From Jannaschia marina (GTDB lineage Bacteria; Pseudomonadota; Alphaproteobacteria; Rhodobacterales; Rhodobacteraceae): DNA of 64,000 nucleotides. Where the stretch lies: the NCBI RefSeq assembly GCF_013404595.1, contig NZ_JABVAX010000003.1, positions 124,001 through 188,000 on the forward strand, read 5' to 3'. Below are positions 56,405 to 64,000 of this stretch, one piece after another. Every line of letters starts with the position of its first letter. Position 1 is the stretch's first letter. A model generated the notes under the pieces. The model ran no database searches and was not told the DNA's origin. It was given only the letters and a program-made list of their open reading frames with translations. The position numbers and the translations under genes are program-made.

Positions 56405-56731
56405 TTACTCGCCTTCGGCGCTCTCGGCGCGGATGCGGTCGAAGATGTCGCCGCCGACGCTGGGCGCGCCCGAATAGGCCGTCGCGCCGTTCAGCCCGCG
56501 GACGCCGTCCTGGCTGTCGGCCTGGCCGTTGAAGAGGCCGAAGGCCGCGCCCGAGCGGGTCGAGACGGTGACGCCGTTGCCGTCCGACTTGAGCACGCGG
56601 ATGCCGTCCTGGGTGTCGAAGTCGGCGTTGAAGTGGGCGATCGCGGCGGCGGGGCCTTGGGCGACCTGGGCCGCGGCCGGCGCGGCGAGGGCGGCGGTGG
56701 CGACGAGGGCGGAAGCGATGAGGGTTTTCAT
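56405..56731 (-). CDS. Small secreted protein with two FN...QDG repeats (copy B)
   Basis: A 108-residue paralogue of the protein at 52.2 kb. Signal peptide at residues 1-21 (ALVATAALAAPAAAQ). The two motif copies are AIAHFNADFDTQDGIRVLK and FGLFNGQADSQDGVRGLNG, and the end AYSGAPSVGGDIFDRIRAES closes with SAEGE. The segment between the motifs (VTVSTRSGAAF) matches AAVSTRSGQNL of copy A, so the whole mature protein is duplicated. AAGGACC precedes the ATG. Function unknown. Confidence 0.82.
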   Translation of the reverse strand: MKTLIASALVATAALAAPAAAQVAQGPAAAIAHFNADFDTQDGIRVLKSDGNGVTVSTRSGAAFGLFNGQADSQDGVRGLNGATAYSGAPSVGGDIFDRIRAESAEGE

Positions 56732-56754
56732 GGTCTTGGTCCTTTTGATGCGGT

Positions 56755-56778
56755 GGACCCTGTGGTTGCGGCGGGTCC
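56755..56778 (-). promoter_or_regulatory. Conserved leader hairpin, copy B
   Basis: On the minus strand, stem GGACCC/GGGTCC closes a loop containing GCCGCAACCACA. It lies 24-47 bases before the start of copy B. The loop matches copy A while the stem bases differ but stay paired. Confidence 0.55.
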
Positions 56779-56840
56779 GGTTGGGGTGTGCGGGGCGGTG
56801 TGCCCTGCCGATGTGAGAGATTTACGGGCGGGGTTCATCA

Positions 56841-56934
56841 CCTTCAATGAACGGACGCGTGAGAATCGCGCAAAATGCGTGCACTCATGCACAGAGCTTA
56901 CCCCCGTCCGCACCGCCCTCACGGCCCGCGATCC
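56841..56934 (-). promoter_or_regulatory. Conserved upstream blocks, copy B
   Basis: The block at 56841-56870 reads CTCACGCGTCCGTTCATTGA on the minus strand. The block at 56910-56934 reads GCGGGCCGTGAGGGCGGTGC. Both match copy A in order and spacing. The remaining 300-base gap (56732-57031) shows nothing else. Confidence 0.6.
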
Positions 56935-57031
56935 CATTCTCCCGCCGGCGTGAAAACCGCGGACGATTTGAAACAAACCGGCCTTCTGCGCTTTCCAAAT
57001 ACTCGGATGAGAGGCGGGGGAAGGCGGGTGG

Positions 57032-57649
57032 TCAGGAATCGGGTTTCACCAGTCCCAGCCCGCGCAGATAGATCCCGATGCCCGCCTCGAGCAGGTCTTC
57101 GGGCGGGAAGGGCGCATTGCCGCCCGGGTTCCCGCGCGCGAAGAGCTCCACGACGCCGTGGGACATGGCCCAGATGTGCGACGAGAACATCGTCGCCGGA
57201 GGGCGGCGGTCTTCGGGGATATGGCGGGAGAGGGCCTCGGCCGCCATTTCGAGGATCCCGCGGGAACGGCCGACGGCGCGGCTGAGTTCGGGGGTCGCAT
57301 GACGGCTCAGGCCCGACTCGAACATCGCCATGTAATGCCCGGGATACTTCCGCGCGAAGGCGAGGTAGGCGCGGCCCGTGGCCTCGAAGGCGGCAAGGGC
57401 CGAAGGCTGGCCGCCCTTGTAGGCGAATTCCATCAGGTCGGCGAAGATCTCGTGCCCCTGCAGCGCGCATTCGACGATCAGATCCTCGCGGCCCTCGAAA
57501 TGCCGATAGACGGCCGCGGGCGTCACCCCGGCGAGTTTCGCGGCCTCCGAGAGAGTGAAGCCCGTCGGCCCCTTCTCGGTGATGAGCGAGAGGGCGGCAT
57601 CCACGAGCGCCTGGCGCAGGTTGCCGTGGTGGTAGCCGCGTTTAGGCAC
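57032..57649 (-). CDS. TetR-family transcriptional regulator
   Basis: A 205-residue repressor. It begins [20 protein letters not shown]; the helix-turn-helix is [20 protein letters not shown] (about residues 31-50), followed by [20 protein letters not shown]. The C-terminal TetR_C-type ligand domain contains [20 protein letters not shown] and [17 protein letters not shown]. The GTG start lies just before the ppk2 stop, overlapping the end of that gene by eight bases, so it is coupled to ppk2. It may regulate the ppk2 operon; the ligand is unknown. Confidence 0.87.
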   Translation of the reverse strand: MPKRGYHHGNLRQALVDAALSLITEKGPTGFTLSEAAKLAGVTPAAVYRHFEGREDLIVECALQGHEIFADLMEFAYKGGQPSALAAFEATGRAYLAFARKYPGHYMAMFESGLSRHATPELSRAVGRSRGILEMAAEALSRHIPEDRRPPATMFSSHIWAMSHGVVELFARGNPGGNAPFPPEDLLEAGIGIYLRGLGLVKPDS

Positions 57650-58514
57650 CGGCAAGCCAAAGCTCGGGCCCGCCCGCGATCTTCGGGTCGATGTCGAGTG
57701 CGCTGTCGTCGCGCCCGGCATAGGGGATCCGGGTCAGCACGGAGCGGATCGCGCCCAGCCGCGCGCGGCGCTTGTCGTCGGAGCGCACCACCGTCCAGGG
57801 CGCGACCGCGGTGTGGCTCCGTTCGAAGGTCTCGCCGATGGCGGCGGTGTAGGCATCCCACTTGGCGAGGCCCTTCACGTCGATCGCCGAGAGCTTCCAC
57901 TGCTTGAGCGGATCGCTTTCGCGGGCGAGGAAGCGGCGCAGTTGCTCGGCCCGGCCGACGTTGAGCCAGAGCTTCACGAGGATGACGCCATCGTCGACGA
58001 GCATATCCTCGAAGGCGGGCAGCTGGTGGAAGAAGTGTTCGCGCTGATCCTCGCTGCAGAAACCGAAGACATGTTCGACGACCGCGCGATTGTACCAGGA
58101 TCGGTCGAAGAGCGCGAACTGCCCGGCCGTCGGCAACTGGGCGACGTAGCGCTGGAAGTACCACTGGCCGGCTTCCGTCTCGGTCGGCTTCGACAGGGCG
58201 ACGACCCGCGCGATGCGGGCGCTCAGGTTCTCGCGGAAGCGCTTGATCGTCCCGCCCTTGCCGGCCGCATCGCGCCCCTCGAAGACCACGACCACCCGCG
58301 CGCCGTTGTCCCGCACCCACGACTGGCATTTGACGAGCTCGATCTGAAGGGCAGCCAGTTCCGCCTTATAGCGATCCTTCTCCATGCGGTCGTCGTAGGG
58401 ATAGGCGTCCATGATGACGTCGTTCTTGTCGCCCCCCTCGATCGCCTCGCGGATCGCCGCGGGGGCCTCGTCCTCGAAATAACAGGTGATGGCGGCATCG
58501 AAGGGCTTGGGCAT
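57642..58514 (-). CDS. ppk2: Polyphosphate kinase 2
   Basis: PPK2 transfers phosphate between polyphosphate and nucleotides. The 290-residue one-domain protein has the Walker A-like [20 protein letters not shown], the conserved [20 protein letters not shown], Walker B and lid in [20 protein letters not shown], and [20 protein letters not shown]. Length and motifs fit the class I type, which mainly phosphorylates NDPs. It is the first gene of a ppk2-tetR pair, with GGAGAC upstream of the ATG. Confidence 0.94.
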   Translation of the reverse strand: MPKPFDAAITCYFEDEAPAAIREAIEGGDKNDVIMDAYPYDDRMEKDRYKAELAALQIELVKCQSWVRDNGARVVVVFEGRDAAGKGGTIKRFRENLSARIARVVALSKPTETEAGQWYFQRYVAQLPTAGQFALFDRSWYNRAVVEHVFGFCSEDQREHFFHQLPAFEDMLVDDGVILVKLWLNVGRAEQLRRFLARESDPLKQWKLSAIDVKGLAKWDAYTAAIGETFERSHTAVAPWTVVRSDDKRRARLGAIRSVLTRIPYAGRDDSALDIDPKIAGGPELWLAGA

Positions 58515-58561
58515 CGCTGTCTCCTTGTTGGGCGGCGATTGTGCAGGCCGGAGGCCGCGCG

Positions 58562-59386
58562 TCAACGGCCCGGGCCCTTGAGCCCGCAGCCCGGAACCGG
58601 CGCGATGCCCGCGGTGCAGAGCGCGGCACGGTCGGGATAGAACATCGCGTCGGGTGGCGTGCCGTTGATCCACCGCATCACCTCGATCGCGTCGACGCCC
58701 CGCGCGCCGACACCCGCGAACATGCGCAGCTGGATGAGATTCATGAACGAGATCGCGGTGCCGTCGGGCCAGGCCGCCTGATGAAAGCCGAGCCGCCATG
58801 ACCCGTCGGGCAGCGTGCGCGCCCGACCGCCGAGAAAGACGAAAGCACAGGCCGAGGCGCAGTTGCCGACGAGCGTGGTATCGAGCCGACGCGCGTGGAT
58901 CAGCTCGGCGGCGTCGAACGCGGCGGCGATGTTGCCGCCCGGGCTGGCGAGGCCGATCGTGGTGACGGCCGGTGCGGCGTCGAGGGCCGCACGCAGCCGG
59001 GGCACGAAGTCGGGGCCGATCTCACCCAGCACGCGCAGCATCCCGTCTTCGACCCGTAGGATGAGCGTGTCGCGGGCCACGTAGAGCGTGGCCCAGTTGT
59101 CGCGTCCCGGTGCGCCGGCGCAGTTGCGGTTCCAGACGAGGCGTCGCTCGTCGAGATCCATGGACCCGAGGGCGGCGCGGGCGACTTCCTCTGCGGCACG
59201 CGCGGCGGCGGGGATCCTGCCTTCTGGGGCGAGACCCGGGGCATAGGGCTCGAACTCCCGGTGGAGGAGAACGCAGATCAGGCGCTCGACCTTGGCCGGC
59301 GGCGGCGCGGCCTCCGCATGTGTGGGCCAGCCGAGGAGGAGCGGCAGGAAGAACCCGAGAAGCGTCCGGCGCGTGCGCCTACGCAT
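58562..59386 (-). CDS. Secreted ClpP/crotonase-fold protein
   Basis: A 274-residue protein with a signal peptide ([19 protein letters not shown]). The central part resembles periplasmic ClpP-like proteins (COG3904 type): [20 protein letters not shown] for the oxyanion segment, [20 protein letters not shown] with the putative nucleophilic serine, and [10 protein letters not shown] with the histidine. Four or more cysteines suggest disulfides. The start overlaps the alpha/beta hydrolase stop by eight bases. Protease activity is plausible but unproven. Confidence 0.78.
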   Translation of the reverse strand: MRRRTRRTLLGFFLPLLLGWPTHAEAAPPPAKVERLICVLLHREFEPYAPGLAPEGRIPAAARAAEEVARAALGSMDLDERRLVWNRNCAGAPGRDNWATLYVARDTLILRVEDGMLRVLGEIGPDFVPRLRAALDAAPAVTTIGLASPGGNIAAAFDAAELIHARRLDTTLVGNCASACAFVFLGGRARTLPDGSWRLGFHQAAWPDGTAISFMNLIQLRMFAGVGARGVDAIEVMRWINGTPPDAMFYPDRAALCTAGIAPVPGCGLKGPGR

Positions 59387-60332
59387 CCCGCAGCCGGTCG
59401 ATGGCGGCGATCACGGGTGCGGGCGCGGCGTGGTGGGGCATATGGCCGACACCGTCGAGCAGCGTCAGCCGTCCGTGCGGCAGCATGTCGATGAGAACCT
59501 TGGCGTGAATGTCGGCGGGCACGATGGTATCGGCGGTGCCGTGGACGATCTCGATCGGGAGGTCGAGCGTGGCGTAGCGTCTTTCCATCTCGGCGATGTG
59601 CGGTTTCAGGCCGTTCACTTGCCGCGCGTTCGTGCGCAGGCTGTCGCGCCGCAGGGTCAGCTGCGCGCCGACATGGGCGAAATAACCCTCCGGGATCGGA
59701 TCCGGCGCGAAGATCGCGGCGGTGATCCGGCGCAGGCGCGCCTCCGAGACCGTCGCGGTCAGCAGCGGCACGGCCAGCGCGCCGCCCGGAGCGGAGGCGT
59801 TGAGCGCGTAGAGCGGCCCGAGCCCGCCCTCCCAGATGTTCGAGGCCGCCCCGAGCAGGACAAGCCCGCGCGCCGCGTGGTCGAGACCCCAGGCCAGGGC
59901 GATGGTCCCGCCGAAGCTGTGCCCGAGGACGAGGGGCGCGCCGCGGCCGACGCGGGCATAGGCAGCGGCGAGGAGGGCGGCCTGTTCCGCCGGGGTTTCC
60001 GCCGCCGAGCCGAAGCGCGCGCCGTAGCGCGCGTAGGTGTGTCCGGTGTAGCCGAGGCCGGGCCGGTCGAAGGCGATGCAGCGGTAGCGTCCGGCGAGCC
60101 GGCCCATCAGGTCGAAGGTGAAATCGCGGGCGTTGCCCGAGGCCCCATGGATCATCACGAGATCGGGTCCGGTGCCGCGCACGACGGCATGGACGGGCAC
60201 GCCGCCGACGTCGAGGATCCGGCCCTCGGGAGGGAAGGCGGCCTCGAAGGCGGCTTCGCGGGCGGCGGCGCGGCCGTGCAGGGCCAGGGTTCCGAGGGTG
60301 GCGCCGGCACCGGCGAAGAAGGGCTTTATCAT
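59379..60332 (-). CDS. Alpha/beta hydrolase
   Basis: A 317-residue hydrolase with an N-terminal hydrophobic or signal-like segment. The oxyanion region is VMIHGASGNARDF, the nucleophile elbow GHSFGG (LVLGHSFGGTIALAWGLD), and the acid and histidine are in IEIVHGTADTIVPADIHA and LLDGVGHMPHHAAP. The fold matches bromoperoxidase-like hydrolases. Its ATG overlaps the stop of the small frame-disrupted gene upstream (ATGA), and its stop overlaps the ClpP-like gene. Substrate unknown. Confidence 0.9.
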   Translation of the reverse strand: MIKPFFAGAGATLGTLALHGRAAAREAAFEAAFPPEGRILDVGGVPVHAVVRGTGPDLVMIHGASGNARDFTFDLMGRLAGRYRCIAFDRPGLGYTGHTYARYGARFGSAAETPAEQAALLAAAYARVGRGAPLVLGHSFGGTIALAWGLDHAARGLVLLGAASNIWEGGLGPLYALNASAPGGALAVPLLTATVSEARLRRITAAIFAPDPIPEGYFAHVGAQLTLRRDSLRTNARQVNGLKPHIAEMERRYATLDLPIEIVHGTADTIVPADIHAKVLIDMLPHGRLTLLDGVGHMPHHAAPAPVIAAIDRLRDA

Positions 60333-60754
60333 TTTGTCTCGTCGGTGGTCGGCGGCAGGGGCGGCCCCGGATCCACCCATTCCAGCGTATAACGTTCCGG
60401 TCGAAAAGGTAGGACAAGCGCCTGCGCCCGCCAGCCTGCGATCGAAGAGATCGGCGTGGTTGCGCCTCCCGGGTCGAAATCCGCAGAGCGAAGGGGGTCG
60501 CCGGCGGCATCCCGGATGCGCCTGTCCCCGCCTTTGTCGGCCGGCAGGCCGCGGAACGGCGGCGCGCAGGTGATCGGCGATCCGTGCGGTCCGGGCGCTG
60601 GCGATGGCTGCGTCGTCCGGCGTTCCGTCGAGCAGCATGACGGTCGGCAGCTCGACCGGGATGCTGCCGCGGAACGGACGGCGGGCGTCCGGCGGCGGCC
60701 CGGGGAAGAAGCGGCCGGGTGCGGTGCGCGGGAAGCGACGGTGGCGATCTTCAC
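60329..60754 (-). pseudogene. Hypothetical gene after metA, apparently frame-disrupted in the middle
   Basis: One continuous frame of 141 codons runs from a GTG overlapping the metA stop (GTGA) to a TGA overlapping the hydrolase ATG. Its ends look like real protein ([10 protein letters not shown]; then DFDPGGATTPISSIAGWRAQ and RYTLEWVDPGPP). The middle, about 60713-60545, is Ser/Cys/Pro-rich and unlike protein there. The frame used by the hydrolase gene instead reads RFFPGPPPDARRPFRGSIPV and VMLLDGTPDDAAIASARTAR with good codon bias. Two compensating indels, real or from assembly, would explain this. No family recognised. Confidence 0.55.
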
Positions 60755-61668
60755 GCGCGGCCGATCATCTCCATGTCGAAATGGGTCGTCTGGTAGATCT
60801 CGTTGATCCAGTTGCCGTAGAGCAGATGCGCGTGGCTGCGCCAGCGGTTGAGCGGCCGGCGCGCGGGGTCGTCGTCGGGGTAGTAGTTGCCGGGCACGTT
60901 GATCGGCGTGCCGTTCGCCACGTCGCGCTCGTATTCGCGCTGCAGCGTGTCGCTGTCGTATTCGAAGTGGTTGAAGATGTGGATCGCGCGATGGGAGACG
61001 TCCTCGATGAGGCAGGGTCCGGTCTCGTCGCTCCCGAGCAGGACCTTCATGCCGGCCGCTTCCACCGCGTCGCGGCGCACCTCCGTCCAGCGGGAGACGG
61101 GGATGACGCAATCGTCGGAGAAGCCGCGCAGGTAGGGCGAGGCCGGGTCTTCGTTCCGGATGCGGAAGCAGCCGAAGTGCTTCTGCGGCAGGAGATGTTT
61201 CTCGACCCCGTGGAAGTGCCAGGCCATCGCCATGCCGCCCCAGCAGACGCCGAAGGTCATGTGCACGTTCGTCTGCGTCCAGTCCATGATCTCGCGCAGC
61301 TCGTCCCAATACGTCACCTCCTCGAAGGGGAGGTGCTCGATCGGGGAGCCGGTGATGATGAAGCCGTCGAACTTCTGGTTCTTCACCGCCTGGAAAGGGC
61401 GGTAGAACTCCTCCATGTGGGCGGGCGAGGTGTGTTTCGACTGATGCTCGGACATGCGGATGAGCGTCAGGTCGATCTGCAACGGCGTGGCCCCGATCAA
61501 CCGCGCGAACTGCGTCTCGGTCGTGATCTTCATGGGCATGAGGTTCAGGAGCCCGATGCGCAGGGGCCGGATGTCCTGCCGCGTGGCCGCATCCTCGGAC
61601 ATGACCATGACGCCCTCGCCGTCTAGAACGTCGTAGGCGGGCAGGTCGCGGGGCAGGGTGATGGGCAT
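60751..61668 (-). CDS. metA: Homoserine O-acyltransferase MetA
   Basis: MetA acylates homoserine with acetyl-CoA or succinyl-CoA at the start of methionine synthesis. The 305-residue protein has [60 protein letters not shown], the catalytic cysteine in [20 protein letters not shown], and the His-Glu pair in [19 protein letters not shown]. Whether acetyl or succinyl is used depends on one residue near the active site and is not decided here; many alphaproteobacterial MetA use acetyl-CoA. Confidence 0.96.
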   Translation of the reverse strand: MPITLPRDLPAYDVLDGEGVMVMSEDAATRQDIRPLRIGLLNLMPMKITTETQFARLIGATPLQIDLTLIRMSEHQSKHTSPAHMEEFYRPFQAVKNQKFDGFIITGSPIEHLPFEEVTYWDELREIMDWTQTNVHMTFGVCWGGMAMAWHFHGVEKHLLPQKHFGCFRIRNEDPASPYLRGFSDDCVIPVSRWTEVRRDAVEAAGMKVLLGSDETGPCLIEDVSHRAIHIFNHFEYDSDTLQREYERDVANGTPINVPGNYYPDDDPARRPLNRWRSHAHLLYGNWINEIYQTTHFDMEMIGRA

Positions 61669-61700
61669 CGTGTCGGTCCGGGCTCTCGGGAAGACCTGAG

Positions 61701-62555
61701 TTAGGCGCTGCGCCGGGCTTTGCCAATGCCGTCCGCCACCAGTGCCATCACATCGGCGGCATCGCGGACGGTGGCGACGTCGGCCGCCTGCACGGTGATG
61801 CCCCAGTTGCGGGCCATCGCGGCGTAGCGCGGATGCCGCGCCGTGATCGCATCGCGGTAGGTCGCGGTAGCGAAGGCGTTCGGGTCGACGTCGCCGCCGC
61901 CATGGGCGTCCCACATCGCATTGAGGAACGCGGGACGGTAGCACATGGGCTTCGGGGCCTTCGCGAAGCGCGCCACGAGGGTCTCGACGTGATCGGGCGT
62001 GCCCTCGATCCAGACCGGGAGCGTGTGCGCCGCGAGCGTCTGCATCACCGGATCGTCCGGATCGTCCGGGTCGACGACTTCGCAGGTGGAGCCGCCGGTG
62101 TCGCAGACGAAGTTGTCGTAGCCGTAGATCTCGCGCGCGCGTTCGATGAAATGCGGCGTATCGAGGAGCGAATTGACCTCCGCCCGGTGGTGCAGCTCCT
62201 GCCGGCGGGCGTACTCGGCGAAGGGAAGCCCCCCTTTGGCCGTGTTCCCGGGCTGTCCGAGGTAGGCGGAGAGCGGCGAGAGGTTCTCGAAGGTGATATT
62301 GGGCCGCAGCGAGAGGCTGTCGGTCTTCAGCAGACGGGCCAGATAGGGCACCTTCATCGCGTGCCGCTTCAGGTCGTCGTTGATATGCTCGCCGAGGTAG
62401 CCGGTGCCGATGCGGTAGTCGATCGAGTAGTGGAACCACTCTCCGCCCTCGCGCAGGATCTGGCTGATGTGGGTCTTCCCCAGCCCGGACATGCCGAAGA
62501 GGGAGATGCGCTTGGACGTCGCCTGCTGCCAGGCCTCGGGGCTGTCGTAGATCAT
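61701..62555 (-). CDS. P-loop ATPase of unknown function
   Basis: A 284-residue soluble protein. Walker A is [16 protein letters not shown] at about residues 20-35, near the start [19 protein letters not shown]. Later segments such as [39 protein letters not shown] and [20 protein letters not shown] are well-formed but not of a kinase or AAA+ family I recognise. The size and P-loop position suggest an adenylate-kinase-like phosphotransferase. It overlaps the EamA transporter gene by four bases (ATGA) and is followed 32 bases later by metA. Confidence 0.8.
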   Translation of the reverse strand: MIYDSPEAWQQATSKRISLFGMSGLGKTHISQILREGGEWFHYSIDYRIGTGYLGEHINDDLKRHAMKVPYLARLLKTDSLSLRPNITFENLSPLSAYLGQPGNTAKGGLPFAEYARRQELHHRAEVNSLLDTPHFIERAREIYGYDNFVCDTGGSTCEVVDPDDPDDPVMQTLAAHTLPVWIEGTPDHVETLVARFAKAPKPMCYRPAFLNAMWDAHGGGDVDPNAFATATYRDAITARHPRYAAMARNWGITVQAADVATVRDAADVMALVADGIGKARRSA

Positions 62556-63469
62556 GGACCGGGCGTAGCGCGGCCCCGGAAGACGCGCAATATCCGCCCG
62601 TCGATCAGCGCGAGGCCGAGGGCGAGCAGAGCGAAGCCCAGGTAGACGTTGGGCGAGAGCACCTCGTCCCTCACCCAGGCCCCGAGCAGGATCGCGACCG
62701 GTGGAATGCCGAGGGTGCAGAGCATGGTGTTGCCGCTCCCGGCGCGGGCGAGGACGCGGAAATAGAGCAGGTAGGCCACAGCCGTCGCGATCACCGCGTA
62801 GTAGCCGATGGCGAGCCAGGTCGTGGGGGCCCGCGGGAGGACGAAGCCGTCGAGGAGAAGTGCCGCGGGCACCATCACGAGGCTAGACCCCGTCAGCATT
62901 CCGGCGGCCGCGACCTGCGGGGCGAGGCCCTGCAGCCGGAGCCGCCCCCAGACGGCCGCGAAGGCATAGGAGAGCGTCCCCGCGACGATGGCGAGCTGTG
63001 CGAGCGAGCGCAGGTCGAGCGTTGTCAGGTTCTCGAGACCGATCGCCGTGGCGACCCCGAAGAAGCCGATGCCGACCCCGGCCGCGCGGCGCAGCGTCAG
63101 CCGCTCGTCCGAGAGAAGGAGCGCGGCGACGAGGACGCCGAACACCGCCGTCCCCGCGTTCAGGATCGAGGTGAGCCCCGTCTCCACATAGAGCTGACCC
63201 CAGGCCATGAGCGAGAAGGGCAGAACGTTGTTGAGCACGCCCATGACCAGAAGCGCGCCCCAGAGCTGCGGCTCCCGCGGCAGGGGCAGACGACGGAGGG
63301 CGACGTAGACCCAGAGGACCAGCGCCGCGACGCCCACACGCCAGGCGACGGAGGTGACGAAGGGGATTTCGTCGAGCGCGGTGCGGATCGCGAGGAAGCT
63401 GCCGCCCCAGATGAGGGAGAGGAGGGCGAGGCCGGCCCAGGCCGTGTTGGGGATGTCGCGGGTGCTCAT
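62552..63469 (-). CDS. EamA/DMT family transporter
   Basis: A 305-residue inner-membrane protein with about ten transmembrane helices arranged as two EamA repeats. It begins [20 protein letters not shown] and includes the helix regions [55 protein letters not shown] and [20 protein letters not shown]. The second repeat contains [20 protein letters not shown]. It is probably a metabolite exporter; the substrate is unknown. It is coupled to the downstream ATPase gene. Confidence 0.92.
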   Translation of the reverse strand: MSTRDIPNTAWAGLALLSLIWGGSFLAIRTALDEIPFVTSVAWRVGVAALVLWVYVALRRLPLPREPQLWGALLVMGVLNNVLPFSLMAWGQLYVETGLTSILNAGTAVFGVLVAALLLSDERLTLRRAAGVGIGFFGVATAIGLENLTTLDLRSLAQLAIVAGTLSYAFAAVWGRLRLQGLAPQVAAAGMLTGSSLVMVPAALLLDGFVLPRAPTTWLAIGYYAVIATAVAYLLYFRVLARAGSGNTMLCTLGIPPVAILLGAWVRDEVLSPNVYLGFALLALGLALIDGRILRVFRGRATPGP

Positions 63470-63527
63470 GGGGCAGGGCTAGGCATTGTCGTGCCTGCGC
63501 GCTACCCGGAACATGCGCCAAACGCGA

Positions 63528-63555
63528 AGCGCCCCGCCGGTCGGGGCGGGGCGCT
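63528..63555 (-). terminator. Hairpin after the FadL-type gene
   Basis: Perfect 11-base stem AGCGCCCCGCC/GGCGGGGCGCT with a six-base loop, 27 bases after the outer membrane protein stop. No T-run follows, so efficiency is uncertain. Confidence 0.6.
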
Positions 63556-63581
63556 CGGTGGTGCTGTGCGGTGCGGAAGGA

Positions 63582-64000
63582 TCAGAAGGTGTAGCCGATC
63601 TTGAAGCCCACACCGACCGCCGAATTGTCTTCGAAGTCGGACAGTTCGTTACCGGCGACAGTGGGCACGGCATCGCCGATGCGGGTGTAGTTGACGCCGC
63701 CCGAGAGCTTGATGTTCGGATTGACCTGGTAGGAACCGCCGATCGTGATGCCGTAGCTGCCGTTCGACGGGGCCAGCGGCGACACCTGGTCGTCCGCCCC
63801 GCCGTCCGAGTAGTTCAGCGTGACGGAGCCCGCGAACTTGTCGTTGAAGCGGCGGCCGATGCCGATGGTATAGTCGCGCGCATCGTCGATGTTCGTCAGG
63901 CTGGCCCCGCCGGTGTTGATTCCGAACTGCGTCGGCGTGACCTGTACGACGCTGTAATCGGCGTAGCGGAACGAGGCGAAGAGCAGCGTGTCCTTCGCGA
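63582..64000 (-). CDS. FadL/OmpP1-type outer membrane protein, 5' end missing
   Basis: The C-terminal 138 residues of a beta-barrel protein. Alternating strands are seen: TLLFASFRYADYSVVQVTPT, DARDYTIGIGRRFNDKFAGS, GSYGITIGGSYQVNPNIKLS and SAVGVGFKIGYTF at the end, where the final Phe is the outer membrane assembly signal. Strand order and the IGIGRRFNDKF segment fit the FadL/TodX/OmpP1 family of long-chain fatty acid or hydrocarbon channels. The start lies beyond the window edge, so the N-terminal hatch domain is not seen. Confidence 0.85.
   Translation of the reverse strand, partial: AKDTLLFASFRYADYSVVQVTPTQFGINTGGASLTNIDDARDYTIGIGRRFNDKFAGSVTLNYSDGGADDQVSPLAPSNGSYGITIGGSYQVNPNIKLSGGVNYTRIGDAVPTVAGNELSDFEDNSAVGVGFKIGYTF

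Overview
This window is GC-rich chromosomal DNA from an alphaproteobacterium, almost certainly a member of the Rhodobacterales (Rhodobacteraceae/Roseobacteraceae). Supporting signs are the glycine-type 5-aminolevulinate synthase HemA, two Hint-domain proteins of a kind common in that order, an MFGRK-starting RodZ-like protein, MetA, a DUF1499 protein, infC with a non-AUG start, and an intergenic repeat of a type I recall from Rhodobacterales. No species can be named from sequence alone. Coding density is high. Genes often touch or overlap by four bases, usually as GTGA, and otherwise as ATGA or TTGA. No phage, transposase, integrase or CRISPR array was found.

Layout. 1-2.3 kb: start of a protocatechuate operon (pcaC-pcaH, cut by the window edge) and an ECF sigma/anti-sigma pair. 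2.3-5.8 kb: glnB-glnA, then the two halves of NAD(P)HX repair as separate genes. 5.8-9.1 kb: two Hint-domain proteins, tRNA-Leu(TAG), a glycerate kinase and a DUF1499 protein. 9-15.2 kb: a minus-strand run of unknown protein, GNAT, aldo-keto reductase, exonuclease III, NUDIX, a DUF4344 metallopeptidase pair and aspartate aminotransferase. 15.2-18 kb: XRE regulator, sdhE, MarR regulator and trigger factor. 18-23.7 kb: PQQ sugar dehydrogenase, malonyl-CoA synthetase, cpdB and a methyltransferase. 23.8-25.1 kb: rpsF-rpsR-rplI. 25.3-28.5 kb: acidic PRC-barrel protein, pabB, Dabb and YceI proteins.

28.5-39.6 kb is a molybdenum hydroxylase region. It holds a MoxR ATPase (CoxD-like), a VWA protein (CoxE-like), XdhC, a molybdopterin-binding protein and the structural genes in the order coxS-coxL-coxM. 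The large subunit carries AYRGAGR, the form II motif, so CO may not be its substrate. A very acidic OmpA-family protein sits inside this region. 39.5-43.9 kb: acetyltransferase, a soluble chemoreceptor-tip-like protein, universal stress protein, infC, a membrane-anchored Ala/Glu/Thr-rich protein and an RraA-like protein. 43.8-45.9 kb: a poorly coding gap and a compact restriction-modification pair (C5 methyltransferase plus GIY-YIG nuclease).

46-64 kb is mainly housekeeping: ispG, RodZ-like, hemA, an M20 peptidase, purD, xseA, a TetR regulator, ppk2, metA, an ATPase, an EamA transporter and the 3' end of a FadL-type outer membrane protein. This stretch also holds the most novel-looking element: two paralogous small secreted proteins (52.2 and 56.4 kb). 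Each has two copies of an FN...QDG motif. Upstream blocks are conserved at nearly identical spacing, and a 5'-leader hairpin keeps its loop sequence while its stem varies.
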